33,454 nt of DNA. It comes from Gammaproteobacteria bacterium. Its GTDB lineage: Bacteria > Pseudomonadota > Gammaproteobacteria > Enterobacterales > Alteromonadaceae. Positions 7,001-14,897 of the stretch are shown one piece after another. The position numbers and the translations under genes are program-made. Within the stretch, counting starts at the first letter, position 1. Each line of letters begins with the position of its first letter. The notes below the pieces were generated by a model, which had not been told where the DNA came from, searched no databases, and saw nothing but the letters and a program-made list of their open reading frames with translations. The DNA lies in NCBI GenBank assembly GCA_023380515.1, contig JAMCRH010000303.1:1-33454 (forward strand), written 5' to 3'.

Positions 7001-8126
7001 GAGGTAGGCGTATTAGTTTCTCAACATAATAAGAGTCAATGCCACTTGGCGTTTCGATGTGATCACTAATCAAATAATCTATTGCGTCGACACCTGTCGT
7101 GTTAATTAGTCCACCAACCCATTTCATGATAATAGGCGCAGGTTTCATGGCAATGGTTTGCATGCGAGTACCTGACATATGCCCAGCTAAGTCGATCAGT
7201 ACGTCGATTCTATCTTCTTTAATTTTTTTTGCGAGCTCCTTTGAGGGTAGGCGCGCAATTGGGGTCCAAGAATCGACGACTTGCTTTATTCTTCTGGTTA
7301 TGTCGTCTTCATGGTCATTCGTCGTGTAGGCGAATAATTTGAAGCTCTCCTCAGATATATTTTCAAGGGTTGCGGTAACCATATAGCCTACAGGGTGGCG
7401 TCGAAAACCATCAGAAATAAACCCAACGTGAAGTTGACGATTCTTTTGGTTTTTAACGTTGGAGGGGACGCTCTTTTGAATTCGTTTGCCGGCTCCTGAG
7501 TTAAAATAAATACCCCACTTCATGCAAGCTGCATGAATCTCTGAAAAGGAGGAGCCTGGATGATAGTGAACTGAGGTCGTAATGTTGGAATAGGCTAAAA
7601 GGTCTTTTGGATTGAGGTTATGCGCTTTTTTATACCAAGCTAATGAGGTATTAATATCCGCTAAACTTGCATATAGATTGCCAAGGGTATTACAGATATT
7701 AGGTTCTTTTGGGTAAAGCGTATGAGCCTCATTTAATAATTCGATTGCATCATCAATTTTATGTAACTTCCATAATGCGTTGGCTTTGCTTAAGAGAGCA
7801 TCAATATTCAGAGGATCTAATGAGAGCACGTGATCAGCTGTTTTCACCACCCGTTCAAATTGGTTTGAGAGGAAAAGGTGATTAAGAAGCATTGAGTTAG
7901 CGCGAATGTGGTTCGCATCACGTGATAATGCTTCAAGAAGAGCCTCTTCGATAAGCTCTACCTGATTTAGCTTCTCTCGGATAATAGCGAGTAACACGAA
8001 TGTATCTGCTTGAGCATATCGAGAGCTTAAGGCAGGCAGTAGAGTTTCCTCTGCTTTGTTGTAACGTCCGGACTCAAGCAGACGCTTAGCTTTCTTGTAG
8101 ATCACTTCAATCTCAGCTCGCTTCAT
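4014..8126 (-). CDS. TPR / O-GlcNAc-transferase-like multidomain flagellin-modification protein
   Basis: This 1370-residue protein appears to have five parts. Residues 1-185 are TPR repeats. Residues about 230-590 match the SPINDLY/OGT (GT41) catalytic region: GFISDGFRRHPVGY, DVLIDLAGHMSGTR, FGCFNNGTKI, DSWPYSGGLTTCEAL and YPGPTFAGRHSATHL. Residues about 640-880 look like a degenerate FkbM-type methyltransferase half. Residues about 925-1130 resemble a GT-A glycosyltransferase (ISLTSYPQRF, then ATADDDIYY as the metal-binding DxD-like motif). Residues about 1185-1340 resemble a class I SAM methyltransferase (YFEFGSGGST, LILIDGRFR). It lies 116 bp downstream of fliC on the same strand, with AAGGAG before the ATG, so the likely role is O-glycosylation of flagellin Ser/Thr in the cytoplasm plus further sugar extension and methylation. 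The domain calls are family-level; the flagellin substrate is inference from context. Confidence 0.8.
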   Translation of the reverse strand: MKRAEIEVIYKKAKRLLESGRYNKAEETLLPALSSRYAQADTFVLLAIIREKLNQVELIEEALLEALSRDANHIRANSMLLNHLFLSNQFERVVKTADHVLSLDPLNIDALLSKANALWKLHKIDDAIELLNEAHTLYPKEPNICNTLGNLYASLADINTSLAWYKKAHNLNPKDLLAYSNITTSVHYHPGSSFSEIHAACMKWGIYFNSGAGKRIQKSVPSNVKNQKNRQLHVGFISDGFRRHPVGYMVTATLENISEESFKLFAYTTNDHEDDITRRIKQVVDSWTPIARLPSKELAKKIKEDRIDVLIDLAGHMSGTRMQTIAMKPAPIIMKWVGGLINTTGVDAIDYLISDHIETPSGIDSYYVEKLIRLPHDYICYEPPLYAPEVGPLPFDKNGYITFGCFNNGTKISTELLTEWADILHRVPNSKLILKSTQYNVGSLKQKIWDHLDSLGIEPSRILIEGPSKHTILLDTYNRVDIALDSWPYSGGLTTCEALYMGVPVVTYPGPTFAGRHSATHLVNAGLAELVTDSWDEFKDRVVDLSNDIDSLRVIRQNLRTIVLNSPLCDIKSFAQSFSLAMRAAWLRHCEGKSPAALSFADTHTAQFEGESEPVKFKQSEVSSRKIKLKESKKGEFAWQFQGQVIVMDNACDFLTLPGFAELRSLGAFAVVTLDPTSRLKNVSEFISDKNLEVHQHVQLGDGKPATLHACLDNSYSSVLEPFPQLIQQTETKSPTQVLAQVPIPTIALDKIEGLASLDVLILDQSSDIKTILANGTSALKNTYVLKLRLALLPTHKGQTTLDDMHAWAQQHGFRFYTMLNQQYAPINQDTTAITSNELLSADVIYVPCDQRITEMTPADVEKFAFICDRLFGLKDLALNLLTQAVPEKVEDYLAHAKSSTSAAKVLLNEVIANNKPLLPRPHGLNSKLVISLTSYPQRFDTLANTLRCLLNQTVTPDHIVLWIAHKDKALLPNDVLALKQYGLQIRYCEDIGSDKKIIPTIEHFKSCFIATADDDIYYWPTWLEELVAAYRSDNHVIPAHRIHKIELNSKQQPMSYKDWQWNYSAANQSHPLHFGVSGSGILLPPEALQQIVKHKNAIASMSAKESDIWLYWMIRSAGYEYKHTGSQKLMSWEQSSEQDEEHLQSVQQALDTMLKSFDSSFFNSTANTDNVATSDSFAIPNAPFMSVAEQGLFKKCLLSATQYFEFGSGGSTVWAVEQGLDVYGVESDKKWIDALVNQLGDKCRIDFADIGPTGDWGYPTSNRFKNKFPDYSAAILNHEAEFDLILIDGRFRVACLFSSIIYLLTKHSKPESVTIFIHDFWNRQDTYSPVLDYLEEVHSAESAGTFKIKSGLKLSSVKAMWEKYKHIPD

Positions 8127-8186
8127 TTTTAACTCTCCTTATTGAGACAATAAAGTTAGCAGAAACTGAGAATTTCAAAACAAAGA

Positions 8187-8212
8187 AAAAGCTGCTTTTC
8201 AGCAGCTTTTTT
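8187..8212 (-). terminator. terminator downstream of fliC
   Basis: Inverted repeat AAGCTGC/GCAGCTT with A- and T-runs on both sides. It lies 31 bp past the fliC stop, and some read-through or a separate promoter must supply the TPR gene behind it. Confidence 0.75.
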
Positions 8213-8242
8213 AGTTTTACCTGTAGTTCAGTTATTCGGCGA

Positions 8243-9103
8243 TTAACCTAAAAGAGATAAAACTGACTGTGGTACTTGGTTTGCTTGCGCAAGCACTGAG
8301 GTACCTGCCTGCTGAAGGATCTGTGCACGAGTCATGTTAGATACTTCTACAGCGTAATCAGCATCTTCAATACGTGAACGAGCTGCTGATAAATTGTTGA
8401 CAGTTGTTGAGATATTGTCGATTGCAGATTCTAAACGGTTTTGTACAGCACCCAGACCTGAACGCGCTTTATCAACATCACCAATTGCAGTGTCAAGCGT
8501 AGTGAGAACAGTGTCGAATGCTGCAGCACGACCTGATGCAGTTGTTTCAGCACCAGCTGAAATGACAGAAGCAGCTACACCACTCAACGCAGAGCCGAAA
8601 GTCGCGGTATCGATTGCGCTAATTACAATTCGTTCTGCTCCAGCATCTGAACCCACTTGAATCATGAATTCAGCGCCGCCGCCTGCAGCACCAAAGATCT
8701 CTGTGCCGTTGAACTTGGAATCTGAAATTACGCGATCAATTTCTGATACGCGAGCTGTAATCTCTTCAGAAATTGATGCGATATCAGATTCTGAGTTTGA
8801 GCTGTTGGCCGCCTGCACAGAAAGCTCGCGGATACGTTGAATGTTATCGTTAATTTGGTTTAACGCGCCTTCAGCAGTTTGCGCTAAAGAAATACCATCA
8901 TTAGCGTTACGTTGTGCTTGTGCAAGGCCCTTGATTTGAGCTGTCATACGGTTAGCGATTGCTTGACCAGCAGCATCGTCTTTGGCGCTGTTAATACGCA
9001 GGCCTGAAGACAGACGCTCCATTGAAGTAGCCAATGAAGACTGTGACTTCTGGAGGTTTTGCTGACCAATCAGCGAGGTCATATTTGTATTGATAACTGA
9101 CAT
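8243..9103 (-). CDS. fliC: flagellin
   Basis: The product is 286 residues and forms the flagellar filament outside the cell after export by the flagellar type III system. The N-terminal D0/D1 region is canonical (MSVINTN start, [33 protein letters not shown]). So is the C-terminal half ([40 protein letters not shown]). The central variable region is very short (about residues 135-190), so it is a minimal flagellin with almost no D2/D3. That stretch is rich in Ser and Thr, possible sites for the glycosyltransferase encoded next door. A sigma28 promoter lies 59 bp upstream of the ATG. A remnant of a second flagellin gene on the far side of the TPR gene shows the locus once had at least two. Confidence 0.97.
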   Translation of the reverse strand: MSVINTNMTSLIGQQNLQKSQSSLATSMERLSSGLRINSAKDDAAGQAIANRMTAQIKGLAQAQRNANDGISLAQTAEGALNQINDNIQRIRELSVQAANSSNSESDIASISEEITARVSEIDRVISDSKFNGTEIFGAAGGGAEFMIQVGSDAGAERIVISAIDTATFGSALSGVAASVISAGAETTASGRAAAFDTVLTTLDTAIGDVDKARSGLGAVQNRLESAIDNISTTVNNLSAARSRIEDADYAVEVSNMTRAQILQQAGTSVLAQANQVPQSVLSLLG

Positions 9104-9161
9104 AGTCTTATTCCTTCTGTTTTCAAAAATGGCCGGCGTGTTGGCCTGCCGTCAACCCTAG

Positions 9162-9188
9162 TTATCGGAACCTCGAAAAAAAACTTTA
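9162..9188 (-). promoter_or_regulatory. sigma28 (FliA) promoter of fliC
   Basis: On the - strand the sequence is TAAAGTTT (-35), then TCCGATAA (-10), with exactly 15 bases between TAAA and the -10 octamer. This differs from the TAAA-N15-GCCGATAA consensus only at the first -10 base. Confidence 0.85.
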
Positions 9189-9297
9189 GCACTGATTTAA
9201 AAAAATTTTACACTGCATTGCTGTGAGCTTTCCTCAATGTTGGTTTGAGTAGCTAGAATCGAGACATAAAAAGGGTCTATGTGTACTGTAGGAGCGC

Positions 9298-9324
9298 TAT
9301 AGATTTCGGTGGGGCTGCCGATAA
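9298..9324 (+). promoter_or_regulatory. probable sigma28 promoter of the PilZ/HD-GYP gene
   Basis: A perfect -10 octamer GCCGATAA (9317-9324) is preceded by 15 bases and TATAG, one base from TAAAG. It points at the gene starting at 9487 and would leave a leader of about 155 nt. Confidence 0.6.
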
Positions 9325-9486
9325 TTTTTGTAGCAGCAGTGACTTAAAAAATGCTTTGTAACAACTAAAGCAGCAAAATAGCGTATAAATGCACCGCTGT
9401 TCTGGCTTTTATTCTGTGTAAGTTCGTGCAGACTAATAGGCGAAAAGGAATTGCACCGAGGACTTGGACTAGCCAAAGGAAATACC

Positions 9487-11463
9487 GTGCAGGAAGAAGA
9501 ATATTCCCCCGTATCGAGTAAGCTAGAAGTTGCAGCCTTACTTGAAACTATGACGCAGCCTGGCGCTGCCACGCTTCAGCTCACAACTGCTGAGGCGAAG
9601 CCGTATCCGGTGATCTTGCTAGACCTCGAAGAAGATGAATTTGTTGAATTTGACCTGACAGCGATTCGTGAGTTAGCTCCGAAGTTGCGCCGTGGCGTGA
9701 AATTTGTCTTATTAGGGCAAACCCATGCCGGCCTCATTCGTTCGACGCCCATGCACATGGAAACCTTCACCGACAAAGAAGGTCGCTTGCTGGCGCGCTC
9801 GGCTTGGCCGGAAGGGCTCGACCTAAAACAGCGCCGTGCGGCATTCCGTGCAACTTTACGAATTGGTATGGACGTCGGTGTGCGCTTGCGTGCGGAAGAG
9901 CCAAAGCGTGACCGGGTGAAGGCGAGCTCGCCGGAAGCGGTAGCAGCTAAGAAGCAAGTTGAACGACCTGCAATTGATAATACGAAAAAGCTGGAAGAAG
10001 CGAACGCTGAAAAGAATAAAGCGTTAGCAAATAATGAGGCAGATAAGGTCACCGCGCAGCCAGACACCGACCCGTATATTGAAAAGCTGAAACAAGAAGC
10101 AGCGGAAAAAGCTGCAGCAGATCAAGCAAACCAGCAAACAGACAAAGATAACAAAGAAGACAAGGCAACAAACCCCGAAAAAGCCGAAGACGAGAAGAAA
10201 TATTTTGAACTGATGGGCGACTTAAAAGACCTCTCAGCAACAGGTTGCTTGGTGGAGTTTTTTGCCCAAGACGGTGCTTCGAAAGTTATTACGCAAATGC
10301 GCACCGAGCTTGAAGTGTGTTTCCCTAACGGTACCGTTTTTCCAATTGTGTCCGACGTGCGTCACGTCAAAACTGATTCTGATCGCCAAGTTCTCAGTGT
10401 TGGTTTTGAGTTTTTTGCCCCCACCAAAGAGCAAGAAAAGCAACTTTGGGAATATGTGCGAGAGATCGAACGCGAAGCTTCCCGCACGGCTGGTGAAGGC
10501 AATGACCGCACACCGTCTCCTTTATTTGAAGTCAAAGAAGACGCGGTTAAGTTTTTGGGTCGTCGTCAGGGGCAAAAATATGCAACACCGATGGCACGTC
10601 GTTTAGCTCGCATTGCGGGTTATCTCGACAGCCAAATGGTCGCGCTCACCCAGGGGCAGAAAATGAACTCTGGGCAACTTTCGGCGCATGCCGATCGGCT
10701 GCTCGATATTATTGCTGACGACCGCGAAGAGGCTCTATTTGCATTGCGTTGTATTCACCGCGAGTCGCCGTGGGTTGTTCACGGTTTGAGTGTGGCGGTG
10801 AAACTGGTTGATCTAGCCCAAAGTCGCGGACGAATGCCTCGAGATGTCATTAAAGGCATTGCTGCCTGCGCCATGATTCACGATCTCGGTAAAGGCATGC
10901 TGCCAAGTTCGTTATGGCGAGCAAGTACCTTAACCCGCGATTCTTACATGCGCATGCAATCGCATGTGGAATTGATTTTGGCGCAGATGGACACTTGCAA
11001 ATGGCTGGCGCCGATTCTTGTCACGAATATCATTGAGCAAATTAATGAGCGCTTGGACGGAAGTGGTTATCCGAACGAATTAGTTGCACGCGACTTAGGG
11101 CAATTGCCTCGCATGGCGGCTGTGGTTGATGCAATCGATGCCATGAGTCGGCCTCGTGCTGACCGGGAAGGGATGACGGCTGAGTCGACCTACCGGCATT
11201 TACTGCAGAACCAAAATTTATTCGACGTCGATTGGATAGAAGCCTACATTCGACATTTTGGTGTGATTCCAATTGGCTCCCTAATTCAGTTCGAAAGCGG
11301 TCAGCTGGCGTGGGTGACTCGCCTAGACGACCAACGCCACATCAAAGCTGTGGTGTTAACCAGCGACACACAACCACCGCAAGATAACTTAGGTGATACC
11401 GTTGAAGGCGCTGCGTTAGAAAAGCTTGGTGCGATTAAAGCGGTGCTTGGTGTTGATTACTAA
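9487..11463 (+). CDS. PilZ and HD-GYP domain cyclic-di-GMP protein
   Basis: I start it at the GTG at 9487 (AAAGGA 8 nt upstream; 658 residues). The frame is open to a TTG at 9451, but that TTG lies too close to its purine run. Residues 1-110 look like a YcgR-type N-terminal domain. RxxxR of PilZ is at about 117-121 and DxSxxG (DLSATG) at about 248-253. They are separated by a Lys/Glu/Ala/Gln-rich, probably disordered insert of about 100 residues. The C-terminal ~300 residues are HD-GYP: HDLGKG at about 465-470, then RLDGSGYP. Where the family has HHER before this, the protein has INER, so two His are missing. It probably senses c-di-GMP in the cytoplasm and links it to flagellar output; hydrolase activity is doubtful. 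It lies between divergent fliC and fliD. Confidence 0.85.
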   Translation: MQEEEYSPVSSKLEVAALLETMTQPGAATLQLTTAEAKPYPVILLDLEEDEFVEFDLTAIRELAPKLRRGVKFVLLGQTHAGLIRSTPMHMETFTDKEGRLLARSAWPEGLDLKQRRAAFRATLRIGMDVGVRLRAEEPKRDRVKASSPEAVAAKKQVERPAIDNTKKLEEANAEKNKALANNEADKVTAQPDTDPYIEKLKQEAAEKAAADQANQQTDKDNKEDKATNPEKAEDEKKYFELMGDLKDLSATGCLVEFFAQDGASKVITQMRTELEVCFPNGTVFPIVSDVRHVKTDSDRQVLSVGFEFFAPTKEQEKQLWEYVREIEREASRTAGEGNDRTPSPLFEVKEDAVKFLGRRQGQKYATPMARRLARIAGYLDSQMVALTQGQKMNSGQLSAHADRLLDIIADDREEALFALRCIHRESPWVVHGLSVAVKLVDLAQSRGRMPRDVIKGIAACAMIHDLGKGMLPSSLWRASTLTRDSYMRMQSHVELILAQMDTCKWLAPILVTNIIEQINERLDGSGYPNELVARDLGQLPRMAAVVDAIDAMSRPRADREGMTAESTYRHLLQNQNLFDVDWIEAYIRHFGVIPIGSLIQFESGQLAWVTRLDDQRHIKAVVLTSDTQPPQDNLGDTVEGAALEKLGAIKAVLGVDY

Positions 11464-11485
11464 AGGTTGACTACTAAGAATTAAT

Positions 11486-11520
11486 GACTAGCTCGCAGTT
11501 TTTGTCGTTGCAGGCTAGTC
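11486..11520 (+). terminator. inverted repeat after the HD-GYP gene
   Basis: GACTAGC and GCTAGTC form a 7-bp stem with a 21-nt loop, 22 bp past the stop codon. There is no T-run, so it is a weak or Rho-dependent terminator at best. Confidence 0.3.
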
Positions 11521-11540
11521 AAACCCACCTCGAGTATGAC

Positions 11541-11567
11541 TAAAGTTTCCATTCACCTTGCCGATAA
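11541..11567 (+). promoter_or_regulatory. sigma28 (FliA) promoter of fliD
   Basis: TAAAGTTT, then GCCGATAA with exactly 15 bases between TAAA and the octamer: a perfect match to the consensus, 121 bp before the fliD ATG. It should drive fliD-fliS-fliT and probably the rest of this run. Confidence 0.92.
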
Positions 11568-11688
11568 CTCAAATAAGCCTGTTTTCTAGGCGCTTTTCGG
11601 CCAATCGATTTGACGAAAAGCTGACAAAATAAACAAGATGACGTAAAAGATAGATTCTATCTTCGTCAGACGAGTAAAAGGGTTAATC

Positions 11689-13044
11689 ATGGCTTCTATT
11701 TCTGTTCTAGGTATCGGTTCTGGTATGGACCTAAACGGTCTGCTCGATCAGCTGAAAGCGGCTGAGCGGCAGAAGTTGCAACCTATTGTGCAACAGAAAC
11801 AAGTTAACCAAGCAAAGATTTCCGGTTACGGCAAAATTGAGAGTGCGCTGAGTGCATTTCAAGATGCCGTTAAGAAACTCAACGACCCGGCGACTTTTCG
11901 TGGCGTGCAAAGCTCGGTTGCGGGTAGCTCTGTTCTTGCGGCAGCAAGTTCTAGTGCGCCGACAGGAAGCTATGCCGTTAATGTTACCAGTCGTGCTCAA
12001 TCGTATAGCATCGCCACTCAAGGGGTTGCCGATAAAGCTGCGCAACTGGGCGGCGGCATGGTGTCGTTCACTTTTGGTAACGGCGAAACGCTTGATATTG
12101 AGATTGACCCAACTCGTAGCTCATTAGAACAAGTTCGTGATGCGATTAACCGCGCCAACGGTGGCGTGCAAGCTTCGATCGTGAACGATGGTAGTGCTGA
12201 GCCGCACCGCTTGGTGTTCAGTTCGACGACAACAGGTACCGACGCAGGTATTACGTCGATTGACTTTACCGGTGATTTAGCTGCGGCCATGCCAGCCATG
12301 GACACGGCCACTGAGATTCAAGCGCAAAACGCTTCACTGACCGTGAATGGTATCGGTATTACCAGTCAGACCAACCGCGTTGAAGGTGCGATTCAGGGAG
12401 TTACTCTTGATTTGCAAGAGCTCGGTGCGTCAACCGTCGAAGTCGGGCGCGATTCGGAACTGACCGAAACCGCCGTTAAAGATTTCGTAAAGGCCTACAA
12501 CAACCTGCAGTCCACTATGGCAGACTTAACACGCTTCGGTGGTGAGGGTGGCGTCAGTGGCCAATTACTAGGTGACCCAGCGCTTCGGACTATTCAACAG
12601 CGTTTGCGGAATGTCATGGCAGGCGGAGTCGAAGACGGCGCCATGCGGATGCTGCGTGATGCGGGCATTGAATTAGAAATAGATGGCAAGTTAAAGCTCG
12701 ACGAAAGCAAGTTGTCTGAACTGACAGCTAACCGCATGGTTGATTTACAGAATTTCTTTGCTGGTGCGAACACTGCCGGTGGATTGAGTGGCGCGTTGAA
12801 CACGTCGATTGAGCAATTACTCCGTGACGATGGCCCACTGAAGAATAGTAAAAGCGGTCTTGAAGCCAATAATCGTCGTTTAGATGACCGCTTTTCTCGT
12901 ATGGAAGAAAGTATCGACAAGTCCATTGAACGCTACCGAACGCAGTTCGCGCAGCTCGATAGCATGGTGGCACGCATGAATTCTACTAGTGCGTACCTGA
13001 TGCAGCAGTTCGATATTATGAACGCCCAACTGGCTCGGAAGTAA
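11689..13044 (+). CDS. fliD: flagellar filament cap protein FliD (HAP2)
   Basis: The product is 451 residues, normal for FliD, the pentameric cap at the filament tip that inserts flagellin subunits. The N-terminal FliD_N region is clear (GIGSGMDLNGLLDQLKAAE, followed by KISGYGKIESALSAFQDAV), as is the C-terminal helical region (SMVARMNSTSAYLMQQF). The middle contains the expected Thr/Ser-rich beta domains. The N- and C-terminal heptads that form the D0 coiled coil are present. A perfect sigma28 promoter lies upstream and fliS follows after 15 bp, the standard late-gene order. Confidence 0.97.
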   Translation: MASISVLGIGSGMDLNGLLDQLKAAERQKLQPIVQQKQVNQAKISGYGKIESALSAFQDAVKKLNDPATFRGVQSSVAGSSVLAAASSSAPTGSYAVNVTSRAQSYSIATQGVADKAAQLGGGMVSFTFGNGETLDIEIDPTRSSLEQVRDAINRANGGVQASIVNDGSAEPHRLVFSSTTTGTDAGITSIDFTGDLAAAMPAMDTATEIQAQNASLTVNGIGITSQTNRVEGAIQGVTLDLQELGASTVEVGRDSELTETAVKDFVKAYNNLQSTMADLTRFGGEGGVSGQLLGDPALRTIQQRLRNVMAGGVEDGAMRMLRDAGIELEIDGKLKLDESKLSELTANRMVDLQNFFAGANTAGGLSGALNTSIEQLLRDDGPLKNSKSGLEANNRRLDDRFSRMEESIDKSIERYRTQFAQLDSMVARMNSTSAYLMQQFDIMNAQLARK

Positions 13045-13059
13045 CGGAGGAACAACCTG

Positions 13060-13467
13060 ATGTATGCAATGCGCGGTGCGGCCGCTTATGGTCGAGTGAG
13101 TGTAGAGAGCAACGTGCTTTCAGCGAGTCCTCATCAGTTAATTTCGATGCTTTTCGATGGCGCTCAGAGCGCAATTCGGGCGGCTAAGCTACATATGGCG
13201 AACGGCAATGTCGAAGAAAAAGGCAAGTCGATTGGTAAGGCTCTGGACATTGTGACGATGGGCTTGCTTGCTGCTCTCGATAAAGAGAAAGGCGGAGAGT
13301 TGGCAGAGCGGTTGGAAAGTATTTATGAGTATGTGGCGACCTTGTTGTTAAAAGCAAACGCGCGCAACGACGAGAAGCTACTCGACGAAGCTGCGCAATT
13401 GCTCAATGAAATTGGTTCGGCATGGAAGGAAATTGGTCAGCAAGCTGCTGCGGCACAGGGAGCGTAA
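13060..13467 (+). CDS. fliS: flagellin export chaperone FliS
   Basis: The product is 135 residues, the family size. FliS wraps the C-terminal D0 helix of flagellin in the cytoplasm and prevents premature polymerisation. The family features are present: AAYGRVSVESNVLSASPHQLI near the start, LFDGAQSAIRAAKLHM, and the helical bundle with SIGKALDIVTMGLLAAL. A GGAGG-type site lies before the ATG. It is the second gene of the fliDST unit. Confidence 0.96.
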   Translation: MYAMRGAAAYGRVSVESNVLSASPHQLISMLFDGAQSAIRAAKLHMANGNVEEKGKSIGKALDIVTMGLLAALDKEKGGELAERLESIYEYVATLLLKANARNDEKLLDEAAQLLNEIGSAWKEIGQQAAAAQGA

Positions 13468-13514
13468 GCATGGGCGCGCGCGCACATTTAAAACCAGTAA
13501 TGGATGGAGGCGAC

Positions 13515-13826
13515 GTGATAGAGTCTTATCAGCGCTTATTAAAGTTTTCAAACAACATGCTCGCACATGCTCGTAAAGACGACTGGGCAGCACTGATTGA
13601 GAGCGAAATGGTGTATGTTGCAGAAGTTGAAAAGCTGCAAAATTACGAAATTGATGCCATGCTCGACGAGGGTCAGCAGGAACAGAAACTTGAATTGCTT
13701 GAACAATTGCTTGAGCAAGACAAGGAAATTCGCGAGCGCTTATTGGCGCGTCGGCAGGAATTAGAAAAGCTAATCTCGTCGGCCTCGCAAAAGAAGAAGG
13801 TTGAGGACGCGTACTTGTCGTCTTAA
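13515..13826 (+). CDS. fliT: FliT-like flagellar chaperone
   Basis: I choose the GTG at 13515, which has a near-perfect GGAGG 4 nt upstream and gives 103 residues beginning MIESYQRLLKFSN. ATGs at 13470 and 13500 are in frame but lack a comparable site and would add an unusual basic tail. FliT is a small all-helical chaperone for the cap protein FliD, and in FlhDC-containing bacteria it can also bind FlhDC. The helix pattern and position (after fliS) support the name; sequence identity in this family is low. Most of it is Glu/Lys/Leu-rich helix (ELLEQLLEQDKEIRERLL). Confidence 0.8.
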   Translation: MIESYQRLLKFSNNMLAHARKDDWAALIESEMVYVAEVEKLQNYEIDAMLDEGQQEQKLELLEQLLEQDKEIRERLLARRQELEKLISSASQKKKVEDAYLSS

Positions 13827-13853
13827 ACCGGTTATCGCAACAAGGGGGTTCTA

Positions 13854-14897
13854 ATGAGTGGCATTACACCGTTGTTAGACACCTTGTTGCATCAAGTGCT
13901 TGGCCCGAAAGGTGATATTTCGGCGCAAAAGCAGTTGAACCAACCTGTACGCAACGTCGAGCCAGGTGAAGGCCCCCGAGCTCTACAAAGCGACTCTCGC
14001 ACCGACTCCCGTCCTAACTCTCAGGCTCATGCAATTCTCAGCCAAGGCAAATATGCCGATACGCGGTTACGTGGGCAAGTTCCGCCACCTTCCGCAACAC
14101 CAAGCTCTTCCGCGACTTCATCGGCACAACTACATTTAACGCAAACCGGTCGCACAATTGCTGAAATCATCGGCCAGTACCCGGCGTTAGCCAAAGCCGT
14201 GGTGGCGAAAGCACCATTAATCACGACAGCAGAAAATCCAACGCCACAGTTACTCGGAGTGCGTTTACAGCAGGCGGTACAGCAAAGCGGTTTGTTTTAC
14301 GAGCATGCACTGAAGCAATGGTATCGCGGGCAATTACCGCGTGAGCAACTGGCCTTGCAACCGCAGGCGTTAGCCTTGCCACAATCACCGACTCAGGCAG
14401 AAGCGAAAGTCATCGCGGAAAGTTTACAAACTACCGTGCGGCAACAGTTAGAAATGCTTGCGCAGCCAACGTTACGTTGGGAAGGCGACTTGTGGTCTGG
14501 GCTTTTTCTTGCACTAACGGTCACCATTTTGCAGCGTCGTGACGAAAGTCGTGATGAGAATAATGAAGAGCAACGCAAACGCCAAAATGAACGCGGCTGG
14601 AAGACCGAAATGGTGCTCGACGTGCAAAAACTAGGGCCGTTGCGGCTTGCGTTTCAACTCAAGAATAATTGTCTCGACCTTCAGTTTACTGCTGCGGAAA
14701 CGATTATCGACCAGCTTGAAGCGCACGAGGAGTCGTTGCGCATACGCATGCAGCGACTTGGCCTGGATGAAGTGCAAATTCGTACGACCATCGAAGAGGT
14801 TGTGGTGAGCAAAACAGTTGCGGACTCGAGCAGTGGTCTTGACGACGAATCGAGTCATTTGCCAGCTTCAGCAGCAACGGAGGCAAGCCATGAGTGA
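13854..14897 (+). CDS. fliK: FliK-family flagellar hook-length control protein
   Basis: The product is 347 residues. The N-terminal ~120 residues are Ser/Pro/Gln-rich and probably disordered, as in FliK. The C-terminal part (about 245-310) has the hook-length-control fold: LGPLRLAFQLKNNCLDLQF, then two helices ending LRIRMQRLGLDEVQIRT. FliK is exported and switches the FlhB gate from hook to filament substrates. Here the gene is in the late fliDST run and is directly coupled (8-bp overlap) to an FlhB-like C-terminal domain gene, its logical partner. It is on the short side for FliK, so it may be a second, specialised copy if the fliE-J region elsewhere has its own fliK. Confidence 0.75.
   Translation: MSGITPLLDTLLHQVLGPKGDISAQKQLNQPVRNVEPGEGPRALQSDSRTDSRPNSQAHAILSQGKYADTRLRGQVPPPSATPSSSATSSAQLHLTQTGRTIAEIIGQYPALAKAVVAKAPLITTAENPTPQLLGVRLQQAVQQSGLFYEHALKQWYRGQLPREQLALQPQALALPQSPTQAEAKVIAESLQTTVRQQLEMLAQPTLRWEGDLWSGLFLALTVTILQRRDESRDENNEEQRKRQNERGWKTEMVLDVQKLGPLRLAFQLKNNCLDLQFTAAETIIDQLEAHEESLRIRMQRLGLDEVQIRTTIEEVVVSKTVADSSSGLDDESSHLPASAATEASHE

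Noticed and set aside
10049..10240. Leu/Arg/Cys-rich ORF on the strand opposite the HD-GYP linker
   Set aside because: It mirrors the low-complexity Lys/Glu/Ala/Gln coding sequence and lacks a start site.
12027..12034. GCCGATAA inside fliD as an internal sigma28 promoter
   Set aside because: No TAAA-like -35 lies 15 bases upstream, and it is explained by coding sequence.
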